DNA of 64,000 bases, taken from positions 7,108,009 through 7,172,008 of the forward strand of contig JAJEKV010000023.1 of the NCBI GenBank assembly GCA_021234155.1, given 5' to 3'. The stretch is from Isoetes taiwanensis (Eukaryota > Streptophyta > Lycopodiopsida > Isoetales > Isoetaceae). A program made the translations under genes and the position numbers. Below are positions 13,619 through 24,483 of the stretch, piece after piece. Position 1 is the stretch's first letter; the number at the start of each line of letters is the position of its first letter. The notes beneath the pieces are model-generated. The model was not told the DNA's origin. It worked only from the letters and a program-made list of their open reading frames with translations, and did no database searches.

Positions 13619-14089
13619 TCATGATGAGAAAGGACAACACACTCCATAGCTTGCAAAAATTAAGTCTTGCATCTTTGTTGTGCTGCGGAAATGTCGCTTC
13701 GCCAAGTCTTGATCACTCTTCTCTAAGTGGTTAGGAGCTTTTATGACTTGAAAAGAAAATGCCATCTTTAAGGTACTAATGGCATCTTTGTTGGTATATC
13801 CCCTAATAGTTCCAAAACAAGCCAAATAAATAAGGATATACCTGTGATATCTACTACCCAATCTTGATAGGTGAGCCAACAAAATATCCAAGCGACAAAT
13901 GGTTTTGACTAGATCCAAGCTTGTTGGATAGGGCAAAGTTTTCCAAATTTCAGAGGGAGAAATAGGAACAATAGGATCTATATTTTGAATAAGCAAATAG
14001 ACTTTCAAACTACTCAGATCATATTGATAATTTATTTTAAAAGTGGTAAGTGCAGAAGTAAGGTCATGATATGCACGAAAATATTCCAA
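13619..14089 (-). pseudogene. Family A helical domain, unknown function
   Basis: An open stretch of 156 codons, mostly predicted helix by composition, with the signature YDLSSLKVYLL...ISPSEIWKTLPYPTS. The same peptide appears at 17358-17735 (plus) and 59203-59484 (minus), so the protein sequence has been recognisably kept across copies. I do not recognise the family. Stops and shifts separate it from the coiled coil upstream and the PYQPTKDD part downstream. Confidence 0.5.
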
Positions 14090-14996
14090 TGGTATTCAAT
14101 GAGGTTTGTGCATGTGTCAATTGATCCTTCAATGTTTGATGTTGGTTCTTGAAGGCTTGAAGTTGATATTCCCTTTCGGTTTTAAAATATTCAAATTTAT
14201 CTGGAAGAAGTTTTTAATATTTTACATATTAACCGAGGCAAGATTTTTACTAGCATTTTCATGGTCACGCTGCAGCATTTGCAATTTTTAGTTGAGCTCA
14301 TTATGAGCCTAAAGTTTCAAATGCAATGTATCTTGAAGAGTTTGTTTCTCTAGTTGAAGAACTATATTATGTCAATTTTCTCATTAATGGTCAATAAGAC
14401 ATTTTAATAGCAACTTTTTATGTTTGTCAGCAACTGACTCATAGTTGTAATTGAGTCGGTTGCTATTGGAGAGTTTAAAAGTGGAGTATCACTCTGAGTG
14501 TCGCGTGATTCATGAGATTCCATTTCTTTTAAACCACCATATGTGCCCTGTAAAGATAGTAAATAAGAAATCATTATATGCAAATGTGTAGCATAAGGCA
14601 ATTCTTGAGCATTATATCTTTTAATACTTCTCAACTGCCTATGCAGTTGCTCTATAACTATGGAAGTTCAGGGTATTCATGTTCCTTGAGTGGACTTAAT
14701 TACATATGCCAACCATTTTCTGTTGTAACCATTATGATTATTCGGGTCAATTAAATAGTGTGCATAATGCTGGAGTAACTTTATGCTGGAGTAACTTTAT
14801 CAAGGCTAAAGCGACGGTTAACATAACAGATACCATAATGAGTTAAATCTGCATCAACATGTATATGAAGGTGCGTCTTTAGAGTTTGGTAGCTTTAATG
14901 CAGCCATTGCTAACTCTCTTTATGACCATTCAGGTGAGTATAACATGTCTTTGTAATATGTTCATAGTTACTTATGTATTCTTAAATAACTCGGCT
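13835..14996 (-). repeat. Inverted repeat 1, left arm
   Basis: This matches 16455-17640 in reverse orientation over more than 1.1 kb, with scattered substitutions and small indels. The arms flank 1.46 kb with an integrase fragment. Confidence 0.8.
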
Positions 14997-15306
14997 GATA
15001 TAATCCGGTCTGACGATATTGCTGATGAAATCTAGCCTGTCGTTGTTCACTGCTCAACTTATTCTGAATATAATGATGACACAAAGATGTATTTGATCCT
15101 TTGCCAAAACATAGGATTATTTTATTGAAAAGCCAAAATCCAATGTAATACATAGCCTCCATAAAGTCATCATCAGATATCACCTTAAATTGAGGATTCC
15201 ACCAGTGTCGAACTTTAGGACCAGGAAGTGGAACCATGATTAATTGAAAAATGGAACATGGAGCCTTGGCTTTTTGCAATTTAATGGAGAATTTAGAGTT
15301 ACACAT
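14968..15306 (-). pseudogene. Unrecognised ORF between integrase and family A
   Basis: 112 codons with PLPGPKVRHWWNPQFKV and DDDFMEAMYYIGFWLF. It lies 3' of the integrase fragment on the same strand and seems to lead into the family A coding region. No family recognised; it may be the N-terminal part of the same extra protein. Confidence 0.4.
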
Positions 15307-15538
15307 AATCCCTGGCCACCTCCGATTTTCAATTACAATTACTAGTAAAATTTAAATGTCGTTGAGAACATGTTGCAATGGTACTCACAAAAATGTCAAA
15401 TTTATAACTTTAAACGACTACCATTTACTAAAGTTGGCAAGAATTATCTTTATCTTTGAGTTGCACGGATCCATTATTGTAGAAGATATGAATGATGAAT
15501 GGCCTAAACCATCTACATTTAAGCTACCCTGGTGTTAT

Positions 15539-16376
15539 TTACACCAGAGTCATATAGTAGTATTTGTACTTTTGTGAAATCTTGAAATTTCTGAAAGAAT
15601 GCTGACATAGACATTCTAGTTGAAACAAATGTTGCTGAAGGGAAGGAAGATCAGCCATACGATGATGAATAGCAACATGAAGACTTGGAACTGCAAATTT
15701 AAGTGGCATCACTGCTTCAATTTCATAAGTCAATTGGAATGGAATATGTCAAATAATGGTTTTATATGTAATTCTATAGGCTTACAATACAGCTAGCAAC
15801 TTTAATTCCCAATCATTTCTTTTGGAGCCACATATTTTCTTCAAGATCCTGACTAGAATTTTGTTAGTGGACTCAATCTGCCCATTAGCTCGAGTGTGAT
15901 AGGGAGTGGATTTACGATGAACACGCGAAAAATCTCTTGTAAGTATTTCTATTGTAGAATTAATGAAATGAACTCTCTTATTGCTTACAAGTTCAATGGG
16001 ACAACCAAATCTGGTGATGGCCTGTTGGTTGCAGAACTTTTGCTACCTTTTAACTGTATCATCTTTTAGGGCTCTCGTATTTCCCCATTTGGTACGGTAA
16101 CCAATAAGAACCAATATATATTGGGGCTTTAGTTCGCACTGCTGGAGGGTTTATTGACCTGACGAAGTCCATGCCCCATTTTTCAAAAGGACCTAAGGGC
16201 AATATTGGGTTGGGTAGCATGTAATGTTTTTCACTGGGTCGTCTCACTCTTCGACATACGTCACAAGTGGTGGCCTCATGACGAGCATCTTTGAATAAGC
16301 TTGGCCACCAAAAACTTGCATGTAAAATCTTCTTTGTTATTAAGTCATCAATGAAATGACCGTGTTGTGGTTGCAT
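15539..16376 (-). pseudogene. Ty3/gypsy integrase fragment
   Basis: The zinc-binding part (H...H...TCDVCRRVRRP) and the start of the core with FEKWGMDFV lie at 16059-16376. The core continues in other frames: TRFGCPIELVSNKR in place of the usual SD region, then HTRANGQIESTNK with the catalytic Glu, near 15830-15920. The end of the domain (YEIEAVMPLKFAVPS) is at 15539-15733. Integrase inserts element cDNA into chromosomes. Frameshifts and the altered second Asp region make it inactive. Confidence 0.8.
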
Positions 16377-16454
16377 GAGGTAACGTATTACCTAAAAGAT
16401 AAAGATGAAATTTTTGAATCGCATAAACCATAGCCAAACCCTCTTACAATCAAT

Positions 16455-17640
16455 GAAGACTTATTTCAAGAATACATAACTATGAACTTATTGCAAGGAC
16501 AAGTTATACTCACTTGATTGGTCGTATCACCATTCAAAGGGAGTTTAGCAATGGCTGCATTATAGCTACCAAACTCTAAAGACTTACCTTCACTTGGTGA
16601 TGTAAATTTAACTCATTATGGTATCTGTTATATTAACTGTTGTTTTAACTTTGATAAAGTTATCTGGCATTACGTACAGTATTCTCACATTTCGACCCCA
16701 GTAATCAGAATGGTTACATCATAAAATGGTTGGCATATGTAATTAAGTCCACTCAAGAAACACCAGTACCCTGGGCTTCCATAGTTATAGAGAAATTGCA
16801 TGGGCAATTGAGAAGTATTAAAAGATATAATGCTCAAGAATTGCCTTATGTTACATATTTGCATATAATGATTTCTTATTTACTATCTTTATAGGGCACA
16901 CAAGGTGGTTTAAAGGAAATGGAATCTCATGAATCACGCGACACTCTGAGTGACACTCCACTTTTAAACTCTCCAATGGCAACCGACTCAGTTACAACTA
17001 TGACTCAGTTGCTGACAAGCATAAAAAGTTGCTATCAAAGTGCCTTGTTGACCATTAATGAGAAAATTGACGCAATACTAGTTCTTCAACAAGAAAAGCA
17101 AACTCTTCAAGATACATTGCATTTGAAAATTGATGCTCATAATGAGCTCGACCAAAGACTCCAAATGCTACAGCGTGACCATGAAAATCTTCAAAGTAAA
17201 AATCTTGCCTTGGTTAATATGTAAGATGTTAAAAACTTCCTCCAGATGAATTTGGATACTTTTAAAACCAAAAGGGAATATCAACTTCAAGCCTTCAAGA
17301 ACCAATATCAAACATTGAAGGATTAATTGACACATGCACAAACCTTGTTGAATACCATTGGAATATTTTTTTGCATGTCATGACCTTACTTTTGCACTTA
17401 CCACTTTTAAAACAAATTATCAATATGATCTGAGTAGTTTGAAAGTCTATTTGCTTATTCATAATATAGATCCTATTGTTCCTATTTCTCCAGCTCAATA
17501 CTCTGAAATTTGGAAAACTTTATCCTATCCAACGAGCTCGCATCTAGTCACAACCATTTATCGCTTGCGTATTTTTGTGGCTCACCAATCCATATATCAA
17601 GATTGGACAGTAGATGTCACAGGGCATATCCTAACTTATA
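16455..17640 (+). mobile_element. Family A copy 2, right arm of inverted repeat 1
   Basis: The reverse-orientation counterpart of 13835-14996. Frames read QNGYIIKWLAYVIKSTQ near 16706, then the coiled coil MESHESRDT...QQEKQTLQDT at 16919-17224 and the helical domain YDLSSLKVYLLIHNIDPIVP from about 17420. It ends at about 17640, where gypsy B starts, so the two inverted repeats abut. Confidence 0.7.
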
Positions 17641-17737
17641 CAACAAAAAGAACAATAAAAAACAACAAACCTTTTAAGATAAGAAATCAAATAAGATTAA
17701 AAAGGCTTAATAGCTTTTGTACAAAAAGTTGTTAAGC

Positions 17738-17806
17738 ATTAAGTGTTTGTTCTGGTGGATAAGACTTCATTGTGGGACTTTAAAGGTTGAGGGTTCAATA
17801 CTCCTC
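17738..17806 (+). other. tRNA-like promoter boxes in gypsy B leader
   Basis: TCTGGTGGATAAGAC followed about 45 bases later by GGGTTCAATACTCC resembles the A and B boxes of a tRNA-derived Pol III promoter. The reverse copy is at about 20976-21030. No cloverleaf is convincing. Confidence 0.3.
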
Positions 17807-18190
17807 GATAACTTTCTTAAAATTTCCCTGACCTTCAAATTCAAAAAGTTATTTTGAATTTATGCAAACTTTCAAAATTCTTTTTGAAACTTTTAAGATT
17901 AAGAAGCTTGTGCTACACTAAAATAACTTAGTGCATTTTGAAGGTTATTTAAGATGCCTAAGGAAGACAAACCATACGCGCTCCCCGTATCCTTTAAGAA
18001 AAGACGGCCCTTTAAAAGAACCTAGTACCACTCCAATGGTGGGGGCATCTCCCCCTAGAGACCCACCCAAAGAAAGCGATCCCAAGCCAGAGGCAAGCAC
18101 TTCAACTCCTCTTGATACGGAAACGCTTCAGGATGTTAAACTTGAAGACGATAAACATGAGAAACGTGAGGACTCTAAACATGGGACCGC

Positions 18191-19024
18191 TTGGACGTGG
18201 ATTTGGAGGGAGAGGACTTCGACATCGGGGACCCTCTCCAAGAGGAAATGCATGACCTCCGTGCGCAACTTCATACTATGGCTGCCCAACTCGCCGAGTT
18301 ACGAAGTGAAGGGAGCCGTAGGCGCAGGTGTAATGAGGACTCTGATGAAGACGAAGAGAAGGGAGATAGACAAAAAGGCAAAAAGGAACCCAACGACTTC
18401 TCTCCAGAGGTTAAACAATTATACCACCTTTTAAAAAGAGATAAGAAATCTTATGTTCCTCCTTTGTCTAAACCATATAATGGGGCTAGAAATAAAACGA
18501 TCCTCTCCGATTGGATTTTTAAAATGGAACAACATTTTCAATCTGCTGAAACCCCAAACTCAGAGAAGGTTCTTTGTGCCTCAAACTCCTTAGAAAAGGA
18601 TGCCTTGTCATGGTGGCGATGCCATACTAAGGCTGTCCAACTAGGGCAGGCACATAAGATTGAAACATGGCCCAAGCTTATTAAGAAATTAGGGAACTAT
18701 TTCATACCTTCTAATGCCGATCTCAAATTGAGGGATAAGTTACATGAATTATGCCAAACAGGAAGCATTGCTTCCTATGTGCAAGATTTTACATCCTGTA
18801 TTTTGAAGATTGAGGATATAACAGAGAAGACGAAGCTACATCAATTTCTTTGGGGACTAAAGAAGTATATAAGAAGAGAAGTTGAGAAATCATCTCCTGA
18901 AGATCTTCAAGATGCGATTGAACTCGCTGAGGCAGTAGCAGACTTCATACCTGATCTTGATCAAAAAGGTATTGATCGAAATGCTTCAATTCAAATTTCC
19001 TCTAATAATAAGGATCATCACCAA
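18191..19024 (+). pseudogene. Gypsy B gag, truncated
   Basis: The gag polyprotein forms the virus-like particle. An acidic N-terminal part (MDVDLEGEDFDIGDP) and a coiled-coil stretch with a SRRRR basic patch precede the retrotransposon gag domain, seen as ILSDWIFKMEQHFQ, KDALSWWRCHTK and YFIPSNADLKLRDKL. The frame runs into the inverted junction after NNKDHHQSSF, so the zinc knuckle is missing. An overlapping frame at 17931-18434 contains the leader-proximal part KPYALPVSFKKR... in a different phase. Confidence 0.8.
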
Positions 19025-20522
19025 AGTTCTTTTGTGAGTAATGGAGTCGATGGTAAATCACGCTCTCCTTGCAATTCATATCTTTTTCCGTCCACCTGAC
19101 GTTTCATAATGTGTCGTCGAAAGCTGATGAACGGATCATACTTCCACAACCACTCTTGATCGATGATCATATCAATATGCGTCAATTCCATGACAGCAAA
19201 AGAATCTCGTGCATGAAAAGTCTGAATTCGGTAGGTGATGTCCTCCACTTTATCAGAGGAGATTTGAGAACTCCCATCGACGACTTGGACATCAAGTGGC
19301 TAGTCGTGGGGACTGGTTGGGAGTCTTAACTTAGTGGCCATGGTACGTGAAATAAAATTATGAGAACACCCCGAGTCTACTAGAATTATAAACTCCTGAC
19401 CCCTTAAGGACCCCTTGATCTTAAAAGTGTCGTTTGGTAAAAATGGGGTGTCTTTTACTTGGGCGACCCCAACAAATACCACATTGTTGGATCCTGTATT
19501 CTTACTTCTCTTATCGTTGTTCTTAGGGTTGTCCCCTTCATTCTTAGTATTGCTCTTAGGTTTCTTATGGGGACATTGGTAAAACATATGCCCACCTTTT
19601 CTACATATATAACATAAGCCTTTTTGTCTGTACTCTGTCTTTTGTAGATAATTAAGTTTCTTGAAGATAGGTTTATTATCATTCTTCTTAAAAGAACTTT
19701 GGTGAGGATCCTTATTATTAGAGGAAATTCGAATTGAAGCATTTCGATCAACACCTTTTTGATCAAGATCAGGTATGAAGTCTGCTACTGCGTCGGCGAG
19801 TTCAATCACATTGAAGATCTTCAGGATATGATTTCTCAACTTCTCTTCTTATATACTTCTTTAGTCCCCAAAGAAATTGATGCAGCTTCGTCTTCTCTGT
19901 TATATCCTCAATCTCCAAAACACAGGATGTAAAATCTTGCACATAATGCTTTCAGTTTGGCGTAATTCATGTAACTTATCCCTCAATTTGAGATCGGCAT
20001 TAGAAGGTATGAAATAGTTCCGTAATTTCTTAATAAACTTGGGCCATGTTTCAATCTTATGTGCCTGCCCTAGTTGGACAGCCTTGGTATGGCGTCGCCA
20101 CCATGACAAGGCATCCTTTTCTAAGGAGTTTGAGGCACAAAGGACCTTCTCCGAGTTTGGGGTTTCAGCAGATTGAAAATATTGTTCCATTTTAAAAATC
20201 CAATCGGAGAGGATCGTTTTATTTCTAGCCCTATTATATGGTTTAGGCAAAGGAGGAACATAAGATTTCTTATCTCTTTTTAAAGGTGGTATAATTGTTT
20301 AACCTCTGGAGAGAAGTCGTTGGATTCTTCTTTGCCTTTTTGTCTATCTCCCTTCTCTTCATCTTCATCAGAGTCCTCATTACGCCTGCGCCTACGGCTC
20401 CCTTCACTTCGTAACTCGGCGAGTTGGGAAGCCATAGTATGAAGTTGCGCATGGAGGTCATGCATTTCCTCTTGAAGAGGGTCCCCGATGTCGAAGTCCT
20501 CTCCCTCCAAATCCACATCCAA
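19018..20522 (-). pseudogene. Gypsy B' gag and aspartic protease, frameshifted
   Basis: Gag begins at MDVDLEGEDFD (20522), stops near 20280 and resumes at 20250 (ILSDWIFKMEQYFQ). A shifted frame from 19839 has the CCHC knuckle CYICRKGGHMFYQC near 19600 and the protease motif LVDSGCSHNFIS near 19370. The last part (19018-19248) reads MIIDQEWLWKYDP. The protease cuts the polyprotein, and D-S-G is the catalytic triad. At least two frameshifts break it. Confidence 0.8.
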
Positions 20523-21130
20523 GCGGTCCTCATGTTTCTCATGTTTATCGTCTTCAAGTTTAATATCCTGAAGCGTTTCCGTATCAAGAGGAGTGCTTGC
20601 CTCTGGCTTGGGATCGCTTTCTTTGGGTGGGTCTCTAGGGAGATGCCCCCACCGTTGGAGTGGTACTAGGTTCTTTTAGAGGGCCGTCTTTTCTTAAAGG
20701 ATACGGGGAGCGTGTTGGCACCACCCCGTGGTTTGTCTTCCTTAGACATCTTAAATGACCTTCAAAATGCACTAGGTTATTTTGCTTCTTAATCTTAAAA
20801 GTTTCAAAAAGAATTTTGAAAGTTTGCGTAAATTCAGAATAACTTTTTGAATTTGAAGTTCAAGCTTCTTAATCTTAAAAGTTTCAAAAAGAATTTTGAA
20901 AGTTTGCGTAAATTCAGAATAACTTTTTGAATTTTAAGTTCAAGGAAATTTCAAGAAAGTTGTCGAGGAGCATTGAACCCTCGACCTTTAAAGTCCCACC
21001 GTGAAGTCTTATCCACCACAACAATCACTTAATGCTTAACAATTTTTTGTAAGACAAAAACTATTAAGCTTTTTTAATCTTATTTGATTTCTTATCTTAA
21101 AAGGTTTGTTGCTTTTTATTGTTCTTTTTG
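19030..21130 (-). mobile_element. Gypsy B' fragment (gag-protease), right side of inverted repeat 2
   Basis: The same element as 17640-19030 in opposite orientation and extending further: gag, zinc knuckle, protease and the start of the linker to reverse transcriptase. The inner 19030-19750 has no partner in the left arm and would be the loop. Confidence 0.8.
20785..20944 (-). repeat. 80-bp tandem duplication in gypsy B' leader
   Basis: CTTCTTAATCTTAAAAG begins at 20785 and again at 20865; the two 80-base units are nearly identical. The plus-oriented arm has only one unit, so the duplication came after the inverted repeat formed, or one unit was lost from the other arm. Confidence 0.9.
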
Positions 21131-21249
21131 TTGTCTTCGTTGGTTCTTCTTTTCTGGTTCATGCCGATTGCCTCGGCGGTTTTCGACGACAGCAGGGAGT
21201 GCCAAAATAGCAGGTTCTTTCCCTGTGTTTTTGGATAGCAGAGATTTCT

Positions 21250-22434
21250 TAATCTTACAGGTGTTTGGTGGGTTAACGCATGAAGCTTGATACTCACCGT
21301 CCTGCTAGGCTCTTACATCCATTAGATATCCCAAAGGAGAGATGGGAATCAATATCTATGGACTTCATCACAGGACTCCCAAGAACCTTACGAAAGAATG
21401 ATGCAATCTTGGTCATTGTTGACCGATTGACTAAGTTGGCACATTTTTTGCCATGTAAGAAAGCTATTACAGGCATCCAGGTAGCTCAACTATTTATTAA
21501 AGATGTTTTTAAGCTACATGGTCTTCCTAAGTCGATTGTGTCCGATCGAGATTCTAAATTTACTGGTCATTTTTGGACAAGTTTATTTGAGTCTCTTGGA
21601 ACAGAACTTAAGTTTAGTTCATCTTATCATCCTGAAATGGATGGTCAAACAGAAAGGACTAACCGCACTCTGGAAGCTATGTTACGAAGCTATACTGCAA
21701 ATAAACCTACATTATGGGAAGATTATCTTCCACTAATAGAGTTTCCTATAATAGCTCATTGCATGCTTCTACAGGTGTTACTCCTTTCCATGCAGTATAT
21801 GGCTTTACTCCTCGGACACCTGTTAATTGGTTGGCGAATTCTCGAGTAGAGATGGCTAATCAAGTTGTTGAGGAGATGGGTGGTATTATTACTGCCGTAA
21901 GAGATAAGTTAAGTCATGCACAACTCCAACAAAAGAAGTTTGCTGATCGCCATCGAAGCCATTTAGAATTTGCAGTGGGAGAGAAGGTGTTGGTGTACAT
22001 TGCACCACACCGTTGAACAAGAAGTATCCAAAGTTACGAGCAAGATACTTTGGACCTTATGAAATATTGCGCAAGTTCAATGATGTAAGTTATGAACTTA
22101 AGCTTCCCGTCATGTGGAAGAAAATCCATCCAGTATTTCATGTTTCACTCTTGAAACCTTTCATTGAAAGTGAAACAACTCAGTTGGAACCTGAGGATGC
22201 ACCACCACCTCAGTTTGTTGAAGGCAATAAGGTTCTAGTGGAACCTCTTAAGATCTTGGATACAAGAGAGAGAGTTCTGACCCGTCGAACAACGGTATTG
22301 GAATACTTGGTCCAATGGAAGGGTTTGCCTATCGAAGATGCAACATGGGAATCATCTTCCTTTGTCGCTGGATTCTGAAAGAATACTTGGGACTTCGACA
22401 ATGAGGACATTGTCTTCTTTAAGTCGAAGGGAAT
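21250..22434 (+). pseudogene. Chromovirus C integrase with chromodomain
   Basis: The integrase core at 21280-21849 has all three acidic residues in the contexts SMDFITGLP, VSDRDSKF and DGQTERTNR. A frameshift near 21740 moves the rest to 21714-22016 (TPFHAVYGFTPRTP) and another near 22013 to 22013-22378 (RYFGPYEIL, IHPVFHVSLLKP). The chromodomain EYLVQWKGLPIEDATWES is at about 22300-22355. Chromodomains of this group bind modified histone tails and steer insertion. The 5' part of the element is missing. Confidence 0.88.
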
Positions 22435-22600
22435 GTAAGAAACCATGATCATGGTAGAAATGCATAATATATTGTATTTATACTTTTATACGTCGTTTGA
22501 GACATGACTTTTTATTTTGGGACTTATGTCCTCTTTTGTACCATTTTTGAGTTACGTAATACAAGACCAAAAGTATTAGATAGTATTTTGGAGCGTTCTC
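22435..22600 (+). mobile_element. Possible 3' LTR remnant of chromovirus C
   Basis: A purine-rich GTCGAAGGGAA precedes TGTAAGAAACC at about 22434, as expected for a polypurine tract and LTR start. Family A sequence begins by about 22600, so only the 5' part of the LTR would remain. There is no second LTR to compare. Confidence 0.35.
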
Positions 22601-22651
22601 TCTCTTGGATCCTTCACAAAAGGTCAATTCTTTGTCCAAATTAGATAATGA

Positions 22652-22658
22652 CATTGAT

Positions 22659-22700
<42 letters not shown>

Positions 22701-23026
22701 TAAGAGTATGTATGTATTAAGATATAAGATAAAGTACATCATATCCCCATATAAGGGGAGAAAGAGTGTAGCCAGATATTGTGTACTCAAGGTAATATCA
22801 CCTCTTCTTCCCCACCATGTGGGTACTATAAGGGAGATCATCTGTCTTCACCATATGGTGGGTACTACAGAGTGATTTCACTCATTTTCCACATCTGGAA
22901 CCCCACAACACTTAGCTCGGTATTGCTAAGACACTTACCACCTCATTACTAGCATCAGTTGCATCCGCAGTATTTCTATTGAGCCAATGACATCTAAAGA
23001 AGGAATTGGCATTGGCATTGATGTTT
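22652..23026 (-). mobile_element. Poly(A) retroposon with target-site duplication, inside family A
   Basis: The direct repeats CATTGATGTTT at 22652-22662 and 23016-23026 flank about 353 bases that begin on the plus strand with about 36 T, so a poly(A)-tailed sequence was inserted on the minus strand. Joining the flanks restores the family A sequence seen at 59990-60050. No Pol III boxes are clear, so this is a SINE or a 5'-truncated LINE end. Confidence 0.8.
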
Positions 23027-23146
23027 CTAGGGTATGCCTCCTTATCAACCTGCAAAAGATGATACTATGCACAGGCCGCAACTAATAGTAACTAAGTGGT
23101 CTAAACTAGGACCATCATCTACATTGATCCTCGCATATCTGCAGTA

Positions 23147-23518
23147 TGCCCACTCTGTCTGTCAGACGTTGAGACTCTTGAGCATTGTCTCTTTGATTGT
23201 CCTGAGGTTCAACCAGCGTGGTCCTGGCTACAAGGTTTGTTTAACAGTACTTTGGATTGCCGATGCATCCTCTTGGCATCCTATCCCAACGCATGGCCTC
23301 CAGTTAAACAAAGGGCATTCCATCTTGGTTCCGGTTGGCTCCTATGGTCGATATGGGAGCATCGCAGACACCACATCTTTCAAGGCATTAATTCTTCTGC
23401 ACGCGGTGTTATTACGGTGGCCCAGAAAAAGATATTGACAGCCTACGAGTGTTCGTCCCTTGATTCAGAATTGATGGGGCGCATGTGGATTCAGTATCTT
23501 CGAATTGATTCTTATTAG
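23147..23518 (+). pseudogene. L1 LINE ORF2 C-terminal fragment (zinc-binding)
   Basis: The frame starts with CPLCLSDVETLEHCLFDC, the CX2C...HX4C zinc-binding module at the end of plant L1 ORF2, followed by the conserved region with GSGWLLWSIWEHRRHHIF. It ends with TAG at 23516-23518. Sequence to about 23660 may be its 3' UTR with AATAAAC; no poly(A) remains. The left edge falls next to a family A segment. Confidence 0.75.
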
Positions 23519-23989
23519 TCTCCTATTCTGGAGTAAGTACGTTGTGCTCCAGGCTCGTGCTCCTGTGGCATCTTTTTGTGCTTACACAGTTAGATGAGAC
23601 ATGTAAATTTTGTACTGTTTATCTGATTAATAAACTTTTTGGCTTTCGTCCTACAAATATGACTTGCACAAAATTATATAGCCGTAACAAGTATTGTTAT
23701 AAAAGTTTGCACACATAATATTATCACAACAATTTTAGGAGTTCATAGTTAAGTCTAAAATCTATGACTTCTGTCTTCTCGTAATGTGCTCCCTCCTCCA
23801 TGCTCCCATTCACTGGCCTGCACAAGTAGCATATTATGTCAGTTTAGTTAATAAGTTTGCGGTTTTAGGGGACCACCCCTCTAATTACCTCCTTGAGCCG
23901 AACTACTAGCTCAAGGTTACCCCTACTACCTTGCATTCGATCATGGCCCAAAGGATTTGAGCTTGACCGTTTAAGACGATCCTATCATC

Positions 23990-24400
23990 GCCTATGATCG
24001 GGTGCTACCTTGTGCAAGATCCCCTTGATCGTGTACACCCGCAGTGCCTCATGCTCCTGGGGGTTTAAGCTAGAGAATATTCCAAATGATCCTATCATCG
24101 CGCAGATCATGCTTACCTCATCATGACCCCCTATGGTCATGTGCACGTGCCCTACAACATGGCATAAAGAACATCCTAATGATGATTCTATCATTGCCCA
24201 GGATCCCATGCCTACTCGAGCATGACCTCTTTTGTCATGCACACCTAGAGTGCATCGTGGCATCGAAGGTTTTAACCTAGGGGACCTTCTACTAATTCCA
24301 TCATTGCCCACAATGTTGTGCTCCTCTCACATGACCCTCCCGGTCATGCGCACCACTGGCCTAGAGAACCCCCTGGGGGGGATCTCATCATCGCCTACAC
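23990..24400 (-). repeat. D1 3' non-coding tandem repeats (~95 bp)
   Basis: About four diverged units, each holding a CATGACC...GGTCATG inverted pair, AGTGC, TGGCAT.GAGAAC and TATCATTGCCCA. D2 has about three units at 36180-36475. They lie between the chromodomain and the expected polypurine tract. Confidence 0.65.
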
Positions 24401-24483
24401 TCCAAGATCTTCGCATATACATTCCAACTACTCTAGAATGCACACGTTTTCCTGCACTTCCACTAAGGCATACTCAAGCTTAG

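Larger units (their letters stand above)
12430..14996 (-). mobile_element. Family A copy 1 (repeat with unknown coding capacity)
   Basis: A dispersed family that recurs at 16455-17640, 22600-23070 (interrupted), 31540-31804 with 52458-52681 and 57706-57900, and 57900-60110. On the minus strand, broken frames read in order: a coiled coil with KEMESHESRDT near 14520, a helical domain with YDLSSLKVYLLIQNIDP (13619-14089), a segment FQGMPPYQPTKDD (13264-13488) and an acidic Asp/Lys-rich tail (12698-12958). No domain recognised. It lies directly behind a gypsy integrase on the same strand, so it may be a post-integrase ORF of that retrotransposon; this is inference. Confidence 0.6.
17640..19030 (+). 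mobile_element. Gypsy B fragment, left arm of inverted repeat 2
   Basis: The 5' part of a Ty3/gypsy element (leader and gag) joined at about 19030 to an inverted copy of the same element. Arms 17640-19030 and about 19750-21130 match in reverse orientation. Confidence 0.8.

Noticed and set aside
17738-17806. A tRNA gene
   Set aside because: A and B box-like words only; arms do not pair into a cloverleaf.
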